DNA from: Cladorrhinum sp. PSN259
Lineage: Eukaryota > Ascomycota > Sordariomycetes > Sordariales > Podosporaceae
DNA: 64,000 bases
Direction: 5' to 3'
NCBI GenBank assembly: GCA_033725935.1
Contig: MU867074.1
Location: 124,001-188,000 of the forward strand
The position numbers were made by a program, and so were the translations under genes. Below the pieces are notes generated by a model. It was not told where the DNA came from, did not search any database, and worked only from the letters and a program-made list of their open reading frames with translations. This document shows positions 44,867-55,889 of the stretch, piece after piece. Numbering within the stretch: position 1 is the first letter of the stretch; each line of letters opens with the position of its first letter.

Positions 44867-47518
44867 TCAGATCTCCTCACCCTCAACACACAAAACAGGC
44901 ACACGCCTAACCTCCTTAACCCCCAATCTCTTAACCCTCAGTCCACCCGCACCCGGTAACCCAGCAGCCCTCCTAGCTTTCTTAACCTCCTTCCTCAATC
45001 TAACAACATCCATCACATCCACTTCCACCCCGTCATCATCGTCTTGGACTTCCTCGCCACTACCCAAAGCCCCAAACCTCCTCATCTCCCTCTCATCCCC
45101 ATACTCTCCATCATAAACCTCATCATCATCAGCACCACAATCCAATACATACCTCTTCATCACTCTCCTCCCCTGGACCCTCCCAAAACTATCGCCAATC
45201 CCATCATATTCCCACCCATAATCGCCACCACCCCTGTACCCATACTCTTCCTCGGTCTCTTCCCCAACAGAATCCAAACTCCTAACCCCCCTCACTTTGT
45301 TATTGCTCCCCACACTCCCAAACAAACTAGACCTACCCCCTGGCAAACCAGGCAGCTCAAAGCCGTCCCCCGGTTTCCCGTACCCTTCCAAATCTTTGAA
45401 CAGTAAATCTTCGTCATTCTCTCCTTTACTCCCTGTACTTGACCCCTCATCATCTGATACATAATCATCTATATTAAATCTGTCATCCTCCGATTTTGGC
45501 GTAGGCGGTGGTGAAAGCGCAGTGGTAGTCATGAAGGAAGACGCAGGGCAGTAGTTCAAATCAATTGAAGTGTTTGCTGTTGTAGGACGCAAGTACGAAG
45601 GACTAGAGGACCGGCCGGAAACAGAGACAGAGGTGGCGGTGGGTGTTCCTGAAGATGCGGACCAGCCGCGGAGACTGCGGGTTCTTATAGGGACGGAGAT
45701 AGGGATATCGGGCTGTTCAGCGATAATGTCGTTGATTATTGGCGTGCCAGGAACGGGCACGGGCGCGGCGGTATTGGTATTGGTGCTGGCAATGGGCCTG
45801 GACGTGGTGGAAACTAGGGGGAAGCAGCGAGACAGAGGGCGGGATGAGGAGGATTCTTCTTCATGGATTGTAGAAGGTTGGTTCTTCTGGACTATATCAG
45901 TTCAAAAGAATGGTTAGTGTTAGGCCAAAAGAGGATGATGTAAACAAAAAATATAAAAACACTAACAAGGCAAAGTCGAAGAATCCACAAAGTCTACGAG
46001 AGCAACAGCATCCTCCGAGTCCATCATGACTGGCGGCGATGAACCTGTGGAGGAGTATTCTTCCGGAAAGACTACTTGCTGCTGCTGCTGATGGTGGGGA
46101 GCAATAATTGAGCGAGGATAAGCCAAGGGGGTAGTCGCTTGAAAGAATGTGCTGTCCCGATTACTAGCAATAGTGGAAGAAATTGAAGACTGCAATGTGT
46201 GTAGACTGTGGCGCTTGCGGGGAAATGGAAATGTAGACGCAGCAGCAACAGAACCAGAACGGGTGATAGTGGTGGCTGACCGGATTGAAAAGGTCCTTTC
46301 TGGTGAAGAGTGTAATTCGTCCACCATTCGGTCTGACACCATCATTTCGGCCTTCCTTTTGGCCAGGAGCACAGAATCACGAGGTATCCGTGGTGTTCGT
46401 GGTATTATTGCTTCTTTTGTGGATTTAGGTGGGCCAAGAATAATTGGAGCACTGATTCCTGAGATATCAATGTCGAGTTTGTGGTTATTCTCCGACTTGA
46501 TGGAGTTCCCGCGTGCTCGGGTTAGTGAGACACTGCTCGTGTTGTTTAGTGATGTCGGAGGCATGTAGGTATTGACAGAAACTCGACGGATCAGATGACC
46601 TCCTCCTTTGCTCTTGACGTCGTTGTACAGACCGCTTTCTGTGGACTTGTACCTTGGAACAGAGGCAGTAAATCCCTTGGGAATTACCCGTGGAGTGGTA
46701 GGTTTGGGCCATCTTGCCTGTGTTACTTCTCGCATGCTCGCCCTGGATGATCGCTGAGATAGAGGGACGACCGATGGCTTGTTTGGTGGCGGTGCTCCGG
46801 TTTGAGCATAAAAGTTTTTAACTTGAGTTGATTCGAGGTTGAACCCGTTTGCTCCAAGGTTTCGGTCAGCGACATCCTCGCCGTAGTCCCTAGCACCAGT
46901 TGCCTTGACCCTCGCCCTGAAATCTGAAGGGGCAATTTCTGAATGCGCATCAAGGATGTCCTTGAATCCCTTCCCACCATCACTCCTGATCGAGTTTGAC
47001 CGCGAATGAGCCCGTGCCCGCCCCGTAAACTCGGAACCTTGTGAAGTAGGCCGTGATCCTGGGGCAATAGAGCCATTGTTGCTGAACATGCGGAAAGAAA
47101 CAGGAGGTTGCTTCTTCACATGGCTCTTCTTCTGGCGTGGAAAACTACCAGAGAACAGGAAACTTGGTGGACGACCATTGGGTGCTGTGCTGGGTCTCTC
47201 TGTGATCTCGTTTCGATAAAGGGGAACCCCCGGTGCCGGAGCAGATGGTTCGTCTGGCGAATAATCATCTAATGGTGACTGAATCTGGCTCAAAATTGGA
47301 CGTCCTCTTGAGAGGGTATCAATGACGTTGGGGCCATTGCCTGACACTGGATAAGCGCCTATGCTATGTGTAAGTCACTGAGAGATCTCAAATACCCAAT
47401 GCCTCCTACCTTGTGTAGGGAGTGAGCCAACTGAAGTAGAATCATAGGCATGCGCTTTCAGAGCGGCGGCAGCCTTGCTCTTGTCACTCTTTCTGTGGAA
47501 AAAACTGAAAATCCCCAT
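44867..47518 (-). CDS. large, mostly disordered protein of unknown function
   Basis: Three exons, 47518-47410, 47358-45967 and 45891-44867, encode 841 residues. The N-terminus is MGIFSFFHRKSDKSKAAAALKAHAYDS, a short amphipathic and basic start that could touch membranes. Most of the chain is Ser/Pro/Arg-rich and low in order-forming residues, with several basic Ser-flanked sites that resemble kinase targets (RARAHSRSNSIRS), a His/Gln run (HHQQQQQ) near residue 465, and a Gly/Asp/Tyr-rich stretch in the last third. The final 50 residues are basic and helical (VVRLRKEVKKARRAAGL), followed by VPVLCVEGEEI. I recognise no domain. The intron choices keep frame and use standard signals. A role in cell polarity or signalling would be only a guess. 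Confidence 0.75.
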
Positions 47519-50278
47519 TATATTATTGGGATATTACCCGTTTGGGAGCCGACTCAGAGAAGCTGGGTACTCAGATATCACTTCGACACCATCAGTGAAA
47601 CCTCCCATGAGTTAGATGAGAGGGAAAACAAACAATGAGAAATGGCTGGAGATCAGGGAATGAGGAAGGAAAAAGCACAAGGAAGGAGGGGGATGCATCA
47701 GCCAAGGATAGGCCTTGGAATGTTGGTGGGGAAATGGGAAAGGCTAGCTGAGCTCGAGTGAGCTAGCCCGGGAAGAGGGCAATAAGGAATTATATGGGAT
47801 TTCCCTTAGTTATGAAAGCATGACGCCGGGGCAGTCTGGTGGTGGGCTTGGGGTCCAACCAGGTGGAAGTCTCGGTACGGTGGTACGGTGGTGCTGTGTG
47901 ATACGGTAACACAAGCCAGGAGAGATCTTTGTCTTTGGTCGCGTTGGGAACGGGAGACTGCCGCACCCCCTGAAGGGTCAGGTCAGGCGAGGTCAGATAC
48001 AGATTGAGATACAGAGAGGCGGGACGAGAAAGAGTTTGCACAGCTGCACGGCACGGCATATGCAGAGATACTAGAAGCGCGTACTTTCTGTAGGGCACTG
48101 GGAGGCACTGGGGGGCACTGTGTCTGACTGGTCTGTCTGAGCACCACCATGATGGCATGCCACTTGAGCATGGCGTTGACAGACTTTGACATGGTGACCG
48201 TCTCTGTTTGCACGGGAAGAAACAGCACCAGTGCGGCTAAACTGTTCCAGCGTGTCTAGGATGAGTCGGGACGCTGTTGTCGGTGACTTGGCGTGGCAGC
48301 CACCAGCGCAAACACTCACGGCTCTCGGGGCTCTCGATTCCCATCTGGAAGGCCGTGCGTTTGCTTCCTGCCTGCATGCGGTGCGGTCGAGCCGTCTCGG
48401 CAAGGCAGGCCTGATCTCCATTCGTTCTCTCTCTCTCTGTCCCCGTTTGTTGTTGATGATGTTGATCACGATCCTCTACCCGGTGGTCGTCACCGAGATA
48501 TTGGAAACAATGGATGTGGCTTAAGGCTGGAATGAGACATTGGACAGTCCAGTATTTGACGATTGACAGCCTAAGATTAGCATGATTCATGCAGATCGAA
48601 GCCGATTATCGAACGGATTTCGGTCTCTTTTTGCACCTTTCGCTCTCTCTTTCGCTTGGTCCTTCGTTTATCTCTGAGAGCCCCTGTTGGGGGTGGTTGG
48701 GGTCGATAGTTTAGGCCTCTGCTTCCGCCCACATGGCATGGCACTTGCGAGAAGGAGGGGAAAGGCAGAAACTTGCTTCTTTCGGCAGTGCCCGGAGCGC
48801 GTGGAGACTAAGATCAGAAGGATCGTAGGGTGCGTGGATACCCTTGGCCTGCCGATGCGATGGCGTGGTCAGGGTGCTCGGGGCTGGCAGGGGTCCCTAG
48901 TTTCGACCCAAGATCCTGCAAATCATTTCCGTTTATTCCACACAAAACCCCTGGATGTAAAGTGGACTGGGATGTCGATCTGCCGGGCATACGGACTCTA
49001 ACGATCTTTCGAGGGTTGCTTTTGGCGGGGGAGGGGAAAACCATCTGCAACAACAGAATCTTGAATTTGAGAATCAATCGTCAGTGAAGGTTACGTCCTG
49101 CATATGTATGTTTGCCCGTTGGGAGTTGAACGTTGGTCATCGGTCTCCAGAGCGACCGCCCTGCATAGCTGCAAAGCCTTTTTCTCTGCAAAGGGGGGGC
49201 TGTGATTGCATGCTTGCTGTAAGACGGTTGCCATCCGATCCTCCTCCCTTCCACAACATCGGCGAAGGCGGCGAGGGCACCACCGAGGATGAGGGAGGAA
49301 AGGGAAATGTGCAACAAGCCGTGATGTGCAAATCAGGCCACAGTCTTCGCGTTCCTTATCGTTCTTTTTGGTCCGAAAGTTTGCGTGAGGACCAGTGGCA
49401 GAATCTAATTTCAAATGAAGGCCAATACTTTAAACCAGGAAAGAGTCAAATTGCCTAGCTGCTAAATGCAACGCAGGTACGAAGTAAGATACATCACGGT
49501 ACCGAATCGGATTTCCTGTGGGACTTTCTCGGCGCTTCCAGATTTCATGACTTCCTGCTGCGGGAAATACATAGACACCCGTTGGATGGAAGGCACACGG
49601 CTGGGGAGGAGCACAGGTGGGAAGTGATGATTGCCAATGTTGCCGTTAATTCTTGTTTGATGGTTCTACAAACCCTTTTTGCCCGTTTGCAGCCGAGATG
49701 ATTTATTTCCTATGGTCTCATATGGAGCCGTCCCATCCCATTTGTCATTTCAAGGATCTTGCTGCAAGCTGAAAGATGATCCCTGGGCTTCAGGTACACT
49801 ACAAATTACACCGACAAACTCCGGGGTTAGGGTAAGGTCAAGAGTGAATGCTTAGGGGCTTTCAGGATTGTTGTCGGCTGTGCTTCCCTCTCGAAGATGA
49901 GTTTGTGACACGGAAGGACCTTAACTGAATTGTTGGTGTGATTAACTTCCAATGGTAATCCGAACGTGTGACAAGTTTGGAGTGGCTGTTTGGGTGATCA
50001 GCCTTGACACAGTTAGACAGCAGCAGCAACAGGTGAATATTCCTTCTCTTTTTTGATTCGTCTCATCTTAAGGTGTTTCTTCCCTAGCCCAGCTTTTGCT
50101 TGTCAGGTTCAAGCCTGAGAGAAGGTATTTCAGGCTTACCTAGGCTTGTAGGTATTTGAGAGAAAACAGAAGGCTGGAACCAACCTCGAATCCCAACTGT
50201 TCCTTCCCTTTTTGTAGTAATGTAGAGCCATTCAAAGTTCAGGAAAGAGCGCCATAGGTTATTAGTCGTCTAGAAAAC
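47519..50278. other. 2.8-kb gene-free region
   Basis: This divergent spacer separates the disordered-protein gene from a small plus-strand gene. Frames of up to about 130 codons exist at 48071-48590 and 49084-49458, but on both strands at once and without motifs. Small local repeats such as GGTACGGT (47876-47891) and GGCACTGGG (48094-48116) occur. Nothing firm was found. Confidence 0.5.
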
Positions 50279-50770
50279 ATGGCCCTTCTAGGTTCCAGAA
50301 TGCCCATTCGCCATGCTCCCCCAAAACCCCCCAAGAAAAACATCACCAGTAATTCCCACCAACTACTGCCATCCATCGAAACAAGAAAAATCACAATGAC
50401 CAACACCCCACCCTCAAAAATTTCAAACACCCCGCCCTCACCCTTTCCGAACGACGATATCCCCCCTCCAGATATAATAACCTGGCCTCCAATGGCAGCG
50501 TTACTCCACTGCCAGGAAACACGCAACCTAGGCGCCATTGGGCTCAACATCAATGCCAGCAAGCCACCTCTGACTATCCCTATCTCTCCTCCAAAGAATT
50601 CCGGGAAGATTGTTGGCAAGATTGTTTGCAAGGATCCCAGGAGTGTTGAGTTGCAGGCACCGTTGGATGATGAAGATGAGACTAGACATGGGAAGGGAGA
50701 AGTGGAGGGAGGAGAGGAAGTGGATGTGAAACGGGGGGATGTTGCAGCTGGGAAGAAGGGGGGAAAGTAG
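50279..50770 (+). CDS. small Pro/Lys-rich hypothetical protein
   Basis: A single frame of 163 codons from an ATG in good context (AAAACATGGCC) to TAG at 50768-50770. The N-terminal half is Pro/Ser/Asn-rich and basic (HAPPKPPKKNIT). The middle has a possible short ordered part (IITWPPMAALLHCQETRNLGAIGLNINASKP), and the end is charged (Glu, Asp, Lys, Gly). Codon use looks coding, more so than the Ser-rich frame on the opposite strand at 50239-50850. No family is recognised. It is convergent with the UCH gene. Confidence 0.5.
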   Translation: MALLGSRMPIRHAPPKPPKKNITSNSHQLLPSIETRKITMTNTPPSKISNTPPSPFPNDDIPPPDIITWPPMAALLHCQETRNLGAIGLNINASKPPLTIPISPPKNSGKIVGKIVCKDPRSVELQAPLDDEDETRHGKGEVEGGEEVDVKRGDVAAGKKGGK

Positions 50771-51016
50771 GATAGAAGAGGATAAGGAGCCAGGATTGGG
50801 GTGACGGCATCCGTAATATGACTTCTTGATGAAGAGCAGAAATAAACCACCGCACAGAAAAAGAAAGCACTGCAATAAATCGAATTCTGGAAACTCTATA
50901 TCAGGGCATACAAAGTACTAAGGGCAAATATCCGCCCTTTAACCAGTCTTTAGTCTCACACAACCGGCAACCATCTCCCAGCAGCGCAAATCGTAACTGA
51001 CTACAAAACTCGACAC

Positions 51017-51757
51017 TTAATCAAGCCCACCAGCAAGAGCAACAGCACTAAACCTCAAATCCGCACCCTCCCTTTCCAAAAACTTCAGCACGCCCTCCCT
51101 CAATCCAGCCTCACTCAACACATCCTCATCCTTGCCTAATTCCGCCCTCTTGAGCGGACCCTTCCGCCGTCCATCCAATTCCCACAACCCACCATCTTTG
51201 CCCTTTACAAAACATACATAATGCAAATCCACTTCTTCCTCCTTACTGGGGGCGGCCGTATCCCCTTGCTCTGCCACCACTCCATACTTCTCTCTCAATC
51301 CTTCATCGTTCTCCAACAATCGTGCTCTCTGCTCAGCGCCCAGGCCCTTTGCTTGCGCCAGGATACGAGAGAGATCAGAGTCCGGCTCAATAAAATCTTG
51401 GGCCGGACCGTTCAAAGAAGCATGCAACAAGCCCATGAGACCGCACGAGTTTCGAATAGTCTGCGGGAACCAGAGGATTTGCTCTTGAGAGTTTGCGGGG
51501 GCCGGCGGGGCAGTGTAAAGGGAGTCCTCGGCTAGACGGTGGGATTCGTAGGTTGCTGAGACGGGGAATACGAGGAGGAGAGCTAGGGCGGGGCGCGGAA
51601 TGAATGCTAGGAGCTCTGGGTCCGTGAGGGAGTAGACGTCGTGGATTTGGAGGGATTGGGAGACGCCGAGGGAGTGTAGGAGCTCGGTCATGAGGGGGGG
51701 ATTTGCTTCGAGGGGGATAAATGAGAGGGCTCCTGATGGGGGGTCGGGGGATGCCAT
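51017..51757 (-). CDS. ubiquitin C-terminal hydrolase, UCH-L3/YUH1 type
   Basis: A single exon from the ATG at 51757 encodes 246 residues; the frame extends upstream but without another ATG. It is a cysteine protease that removes small adducts from the ubiquitin (or Rub1/NEDD8) C-terminus. The catalytic set is complete: Q99 (oxyanion hole, in FPQTI), C105 (RNSCGLMGLLHA), H179 (DLHYVCFV) and D195 (LWELDGRRKGP). The N-terminal FIPLEANPPLMTELLHSLGV and LLVFPVS segments match the family. The active-site stretch usually reads N-A-C-G-T; here it is N-S-C-G-L. The crossover loop over the active site (about residues 145-172) is Glu-rich. SUV3 lies upstream on the same strand with 451 bases between. 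Confidence 0.93.
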   Translation of the reverse strand: MASPDPPSGALSFIPLEANPPLMTELLHSLGVSQSLQIHDVYSLTDPELLAFIPRPALALLLVFPVSATYESHRLAEDSLYTAPPAPANSQEQILWFPQTIRNSCGLMGLLHASLNGPAQDFIEPDSDLSRILAQAKGLGAEQRARLLENDEGLREKYGVVAEQGDTAAPSKEEEVDLHYVCFVKGKDGGLWELDGRRKGPLKRAELGKDEDVLSEAGLREGVLKFLEREGADLRFSAVALAGGLD

Positions 51758-52208
51758 TTTTGGCGGTTTTAAAGGATGGGTTTGATTGGTGTTGTGTGAG
51801 TGATGAAGCGAATTCTTGAAGAGTTGTGGTATGGAGTGATACCTTATGTGAGGATAGAAATTCCCCACCTGGTTAATTGTCTGTGGGTTGAATGTGTTGG
51901 TTCGGCTGCCTGAACTTGGTCTCAGCTGTCACATGGTGGGGTAGCTCGGAAGCTTCGAGGGGTTCGTTTCTTCGGTAAAGCTGGGGTAGGATGACTTCAT
52001 CGAGCCCACATAGAAAATTACGGATATCATGTAATTGATACAACAGAGTGTAAAATACCTGCAAGATAGAAGAGGTTCATATCATTTGTTTTTATTTACC
52101 CTTTATCCCAATGCTAGCAATTATACACCTTTGTTCTTCCGTTAAAATACAGCCCATATCGCCAAACCATGACATGATACATATCTATTTGAAATTATGC
52201 CCGCTTGC
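51758..52208. other. intergenic region between UCH and SUV3
   Basis: About 450 bases, AT-rich near the SUV3 side. It must hold the UCH promoter and the SUV3 3' end. No coding frame of note. Confidence 0.5.
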
Positions 52209-54629
52209 TCACGATGACCCCTGCGCCAGTTTCTTTTCGCTTTCCTCTTTCAAGTGCAATGGTGATACCGACTGTGACTGCGGCTCTTCCTCGTCTGCAA
52301 TGGTCTCTCTGACAACCCGAACCCTCTTCAAGTCCTCATTTTCGAACAATGGCTCCTCGAGGCCCTCTTCAGCCGCTGCCTCTCCGGAACCCACGAGCTT
52401 TTCCGCAGATTTCCGCTGCTTCCGCGCCATGGCTCTTATGGCTGCACGCCTCTTGGCGGCCTGTTCGCCCACGAAGCCAAGGTGCTCGAGATACTCTGAA
52501 ATCCTGTTCTCCACCATCTCCTTGGCCTTGAAAGCAAGCGATTGGCTGATGAACACGCCTTCGTACCGGTAGCTTAGCCAGAGGTAAAGAGTGATTTGTT
52601 TGTGCAGCGCCTCAAGTCGTGGTAGATACTGCTGCTGACCTTCAGTCCATTCATATCCATCCTCGAGCGCCTCCAAATCGATAGATTTAAAACTGAGAAG
52701 GTGTCCAGTCCCCATCTGAGCAACACACTGGGCGAATTCTCTTAACGACGAAAGCACCTTTTGAGTTCTCAACTCCACAGGAGCATTGAGAAATACGCAT
52801 CGGTCAGATACGCTGAGCTCATACGGCTGGATGACCTCTGCAATATCGAGCGCTGTCCCGAAATCGCACAAGTGAAACCGTGCGGAGAGCCTGCTGAGCT
52901 CACGCAAACGTGACAAGACAAACGCCGTGGGTGTCTGCGGAGGAAAGAATGTGTGAAATTTCTCAATGATACTGGCTGGAGGGAGAATTCCCGCCGTCAG
53001 TGCCGGCGGTGCCTCGGATCTGAATCCCTCCTGAATAGTTGTCAAGTCTGCAGAATCGAGAGTTGTGACGTATCCTGGTGTTGGTGCCCGGTTCGCAACA
53101 GCCTTGTCGCCTTCCGTCGCGGACGCAACCTCTTGGGCAGCAGTCCTGTACCGACCAGCACGGCCACCTATTTGTTTGATTTCCGGAATGGTAAGTGACC
53201 GGTGTCTATTTCCGTCATACTTGCTGCTCGTTTCAAAGATGACACGCTTGATCTCAAGATTTAGACCCATGCCAATGGCGTCACTGGCAACTAAAAAGTC
53301 ATAGTCATTGTTTGGATCGTTGAAGAGTGCCGCCTGTGTTGCTCTTGTTTCAGGTGGCAAGCTGCCGTAAACGATGGCGCACCTGCGTCCTGTTGCGTTC
53401 TCAATGCCAGTCTTCATCGCGTGCAAGTTTGTACGAGAAAACGATACGACAGCGTCCCCCTTTTCCAGTTTCCTCAAGTCGCCCCCTAGACTGTGTGGCA
53501 TGACGGACAGAGGATTGAGTCGCTCATATCGATGCACAATGCATTTGTCACCTACCCTGGCGCAAAGTTCTTGGATCAAACCCACAGTTCTGTCCTCTCC
53601 GCATAGATGAAGTTCTTTAGCCTGGATGCCCAGAACGGCCTGCGTCCATGCCCAGCCACGGTCGGGGTCGGCAATCATTTGAATCTCATCAATGACTGCC
53701 ACGTCCACCTTTAGATTCAACGGCGACATCTCAACGGTGCAGCTGTGAAACCACCTGTCGACATCCTTTGGCACTCTCAACTCTTCGCCCGTGACCAAAG
53801 CGCAGGGCAGATTCCTCGCCGTGAACCGGGTAAAGATCTCGTGTGCCAGCAGGCGGAGGGGGCCCGCGTAGACGCCCGTTTTCGCGTTCTCGAGAGCCTT
53901 GAGGGCGTTGTATGTCTTTCCCGAGTTGGTCGGCCCGACGTGAAGGTGGATGGTGCGTTGCATCTGGCGGGTGGCGGGGTACCACTCGTAGGGGAACCGC
54001 ATATCAGCGAGTTCGGCATGTAGTTTGCTGACTGCGTCGGGAAATCGATCTCGCATCATAAATGTCTGGAAGGCATGCTTTAATTCAGTCTGCAGAGCCT
54101 TGAGCTCGCCCTTGGCATAAGCATTGCGCAGGTTCCAGAAAATCGGGTTATCCACACGTCCTACTGCTCCCTTGTCGGTGGCCAAAGCAAAGCTTTTGTC
54201 GAGAGCCTTTTTGAAGAGACCTATTTCGCGCTCCAGCTGACCCTGGGTGGTTATACCGAACGGCTGGTATGTGGTTAGATTAAAGCCATCCATCCGGGAA
54301 ACCGCTCCATGAAAGCGCTGGTTGACGAGCAGTTGGAAGTCCCCATAGCTCTTCTTCTGACCCGGGGTGAGTTTGTTGCTGCTCCTTAACCCTTGGGACG
54401 ACTCGCTTGGTCCGTGGCTGAGGCTGTTTCGAAGAGAATCCAGAGCAGCGTAGCTGTTGATACCACTAGGGGCCTGGCGGAAACGATCATTGTTGGCATA
54501 CTTCGCCGGTGGTTTACCGGAGGATTTGGTTCGCCATCGGACCGTGACGTGGACAGTGGGTGTGGGCGCAAGCCACCCGCTGGTCCTTCGACATTTCCAG
54601 GCATTTCCGAGCAATGATTTCATGACCAT
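52209..54629 (-). CDS. suv3: SUV3, mitochondrial ATP-dependent RNA helicase
   Basis: A single exon encodes 806 residues. The N-terminus (MVMKSLLGNAWKCRRTS...VRWRTKS) is a basic mitochondrial presequence. Helicase motifs run in order: motif I VGPTNSGKT at 231-239, motif II DEIQ at 314-317, then LHLCGEDRT, VSFSRTNLHAM, IVYGSLPPETRATQ, LVASDAIGMGLNL and QIGGRAGR (motif VI). The SUV3-specific C-terminal domain follows (LHLCDFG...CVFLNAPVE). The protein unwinds RNA in the mitochondrial degradosome with the exonuclease Dss1 in yeast. The last 100 residues are charged and poorly conserved. It shares a 446-base divergent region with the VAMP7-like gene. Confidence 0.96.
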   Translation of the reverse strand: MVMKSLLGNAWKCRRTSGWLAPTPTVHVTVRWRTKSSGKPPAKYANNDRFRQAPSGINSYAALDSLRNSLSHGPSESSQGLRSSNKLTPGQKKSYGDFQLLVNQRFHGAVSRMDGFNLTTYQPFGITTQGQLEREIGLFKKALDKSFALATDKGAVGRVDNPIFWNLRNAYAKGELKALQTELKHAFQTFMMRDRFPDAVSKLHAELADMRFPYEWYPATRQMQRTIHLHVGPTNSGKTYNALKALENAKTGVYAGPLRLLAHEIFTRFTARNLPCALVTGEELRVPKDVDRWFHSCTVEMSPLNLKVDVAVIDEIQMIADPDRGWAWTQAVLGIQAKELHLCGEDRTVGLIQELCARVGDKCIVHRYERLNPLSVMPHSLGGDLRKLEKGDAVVSFSRTNLHAMKTGIENATGRRCAIVYGSLPPETRATQAALFNDPNNDYDFLVASDAIGMGLNLEIKRVIFETSSKYDGNRHRSLTIPEIKQIGGRAGRYRTAAQEVASATEGDKAVANRAPTPGYVTTLDSADLTTIQEGFRSEAPPALTAGILPPASIIEKFHTFFPPQTPTAFVLSRLRELSRLSARFHLCDFGTALDIAEVIQPYELSVSDRCVFLNAPVELRTQKVLSSLREFAQCVAQMGTGHLLSFKSIDLEALEDGYEWTEGQQQYLPRLEALHKQITLYLWLSYRYEGVFISQSLAFKAKEMVENRISEYLEHLGFVGEQAAKRRAAIRAMARKQRKSAEKLVGSGEAAAEEGLEEPLFENEDLKRVRVVRETIADEEEPQSQSVSPLHLKEESEKKLAQGSS

Positions 54630-55075
54630 ATCGACGGTGTGGGGTTTTCACGAAACCATGCTGGGTTCGGAAACTGTCGTGGTCGCGGTTAGGCGAGGGG
54701 TTGTAGAGTGTTTCTGGGTTGGTGGTGTGGTTTGAATTTGTTCTTCTTTTTTCTTTTCTGGAAGACTTCAAGATCCCTGTTCCAAAATAATTATTTATCT
54801 TATCGTTGGACCCGCCGATCTCCCAACACACCGTGCTTGGCACCGTCCACTCCACAACGTATCGTTTTTTTTTTGTGGAGACCAAGCGGGTGGCGCATCC
54901 GCTCCTGCTTCGTCATTGTGCATTTCCTCCACTCAAACACGCAACACATCCATCCACTGACACCAAACCGAAGACGACCCCTCAACTTATTTCCCAATCT
55001 GCGATCGCGAACAACATCCACTATTGTGACCAGTAACAAAACCTACCATTTGAGTGTCGATAGAAGACCTTCACA
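54630..55075. promoter_or_regulatory. divergent promoter region of suv3 and the VAMP7-like gene
   Basis: 446 bases separate the two start codons. A T tract lies near 54866 and pyrimidine-rich DNA near 54735-54765. No specific factor site was recognised. Confidence 0.55.
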
Positions 55076-55889
55076 ATGGCATCCTCGTCAACCCCAGCGA
55101 CACCGCTTCTCTAGTAAGTTGCAGCATCCCGACATCCAATCGGGCATCATCACCACAATCATCCCTCCCTTCTTTGCAGCAGCGACGGCTGACATAATAC
55201 CTCACAGCTCCTGCATTTCCCACAACTCAACAATCCTCTCCGAATCCTTGACCTCGGCCTCCTCCCAGACCTCCTCGCTTGCCTCACTAATTCTCCCCAA
55301 AATCGACCACACCTCCCCGCAGAAACTAACCTACACCCACGGAGCCTACCACATCCACTACATCTCCGAAGCGCCCTCCTCCTACCCTCCTTCAACCCCC
55401 TCAGCCGGCGGCTTGACCTTCCTCTGCATAGCAGATTCCTCCTCCCTTCCCCGCCGCATCGCGTTCGGATACCTCGTAGAAGTCCGCAACCGTTTCTTCG
55501 CGCAGTTCCCTGCTGCCACTACTGATTTCTCTGAGCTTCCAAACTATGGCTGCGCGAGCTTCAATGGCGAGCTCAAAAAGCTAATGGTGGAATACGGCAC
55601 CACGGGACAGGGAAGGGAAGATGCGATCACGAATGCGCAGAGGGAGATTGAAGATGTGAGAGGTATCATGACGAGGAATATTGAGGGGTTGTTGGAGAGG
55701 GGAGAGAGGATTGATTTGCTCGTGGATAAGACTGATCGGTTGGGCGGGAGTGCAAGGGAGTTTAGGGTTAGGAGTAGGGGGTTGAAGAGGAGGATGTGGT
55801 GGAAGAATGTGAAGTTGATGGGATTGTTGGGGACTGTGGTTGTATTGATTATTTTGATGATTGTTTTGGAGATTAAGAATGCTTTTTGA
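55076..55889 (+). CDS. VAMP7-like longin R-SNARE
   Basis: Two exons, 55076-55113 and 55208-55889, encode 239 residues; the intron joins LLY to SCISHNSTIL. The N-terminal longin domain covers about residues 10-125 (IHYISEAPSS..., LTFLCIADSSSLPRRIAFGYLVEVRNRF). The R-SNARE heptads run from about 145 to 205 (EIEDVRGIMTRNIEGLLERGERIDLLVDKTDRL) with the Arg of the zero layer in LLERGERID. A single C-terminal membrane anchor follows (LMGLLGTVVVLIILMIVLEI). VAMP7-type SNAREs drive fusion with late endosomes and the vacuole; the yeast counterpart role is filled by Nyv1. Confidence 0.93.

Noticed and set aside
49084..49458. 124-codon plus-strand frame in the 2.8-kb spacer
   Set aside because: Minus-strand frames of the same length overlap it; Cys/Arg/Pro-rich random-looking composition and no homology.
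50239..50850. 203-codon Ser-rich minus-strand frame
   Set aside because: Antisense to the small Pro-rich ORF, which has the better start context and codon pattern.
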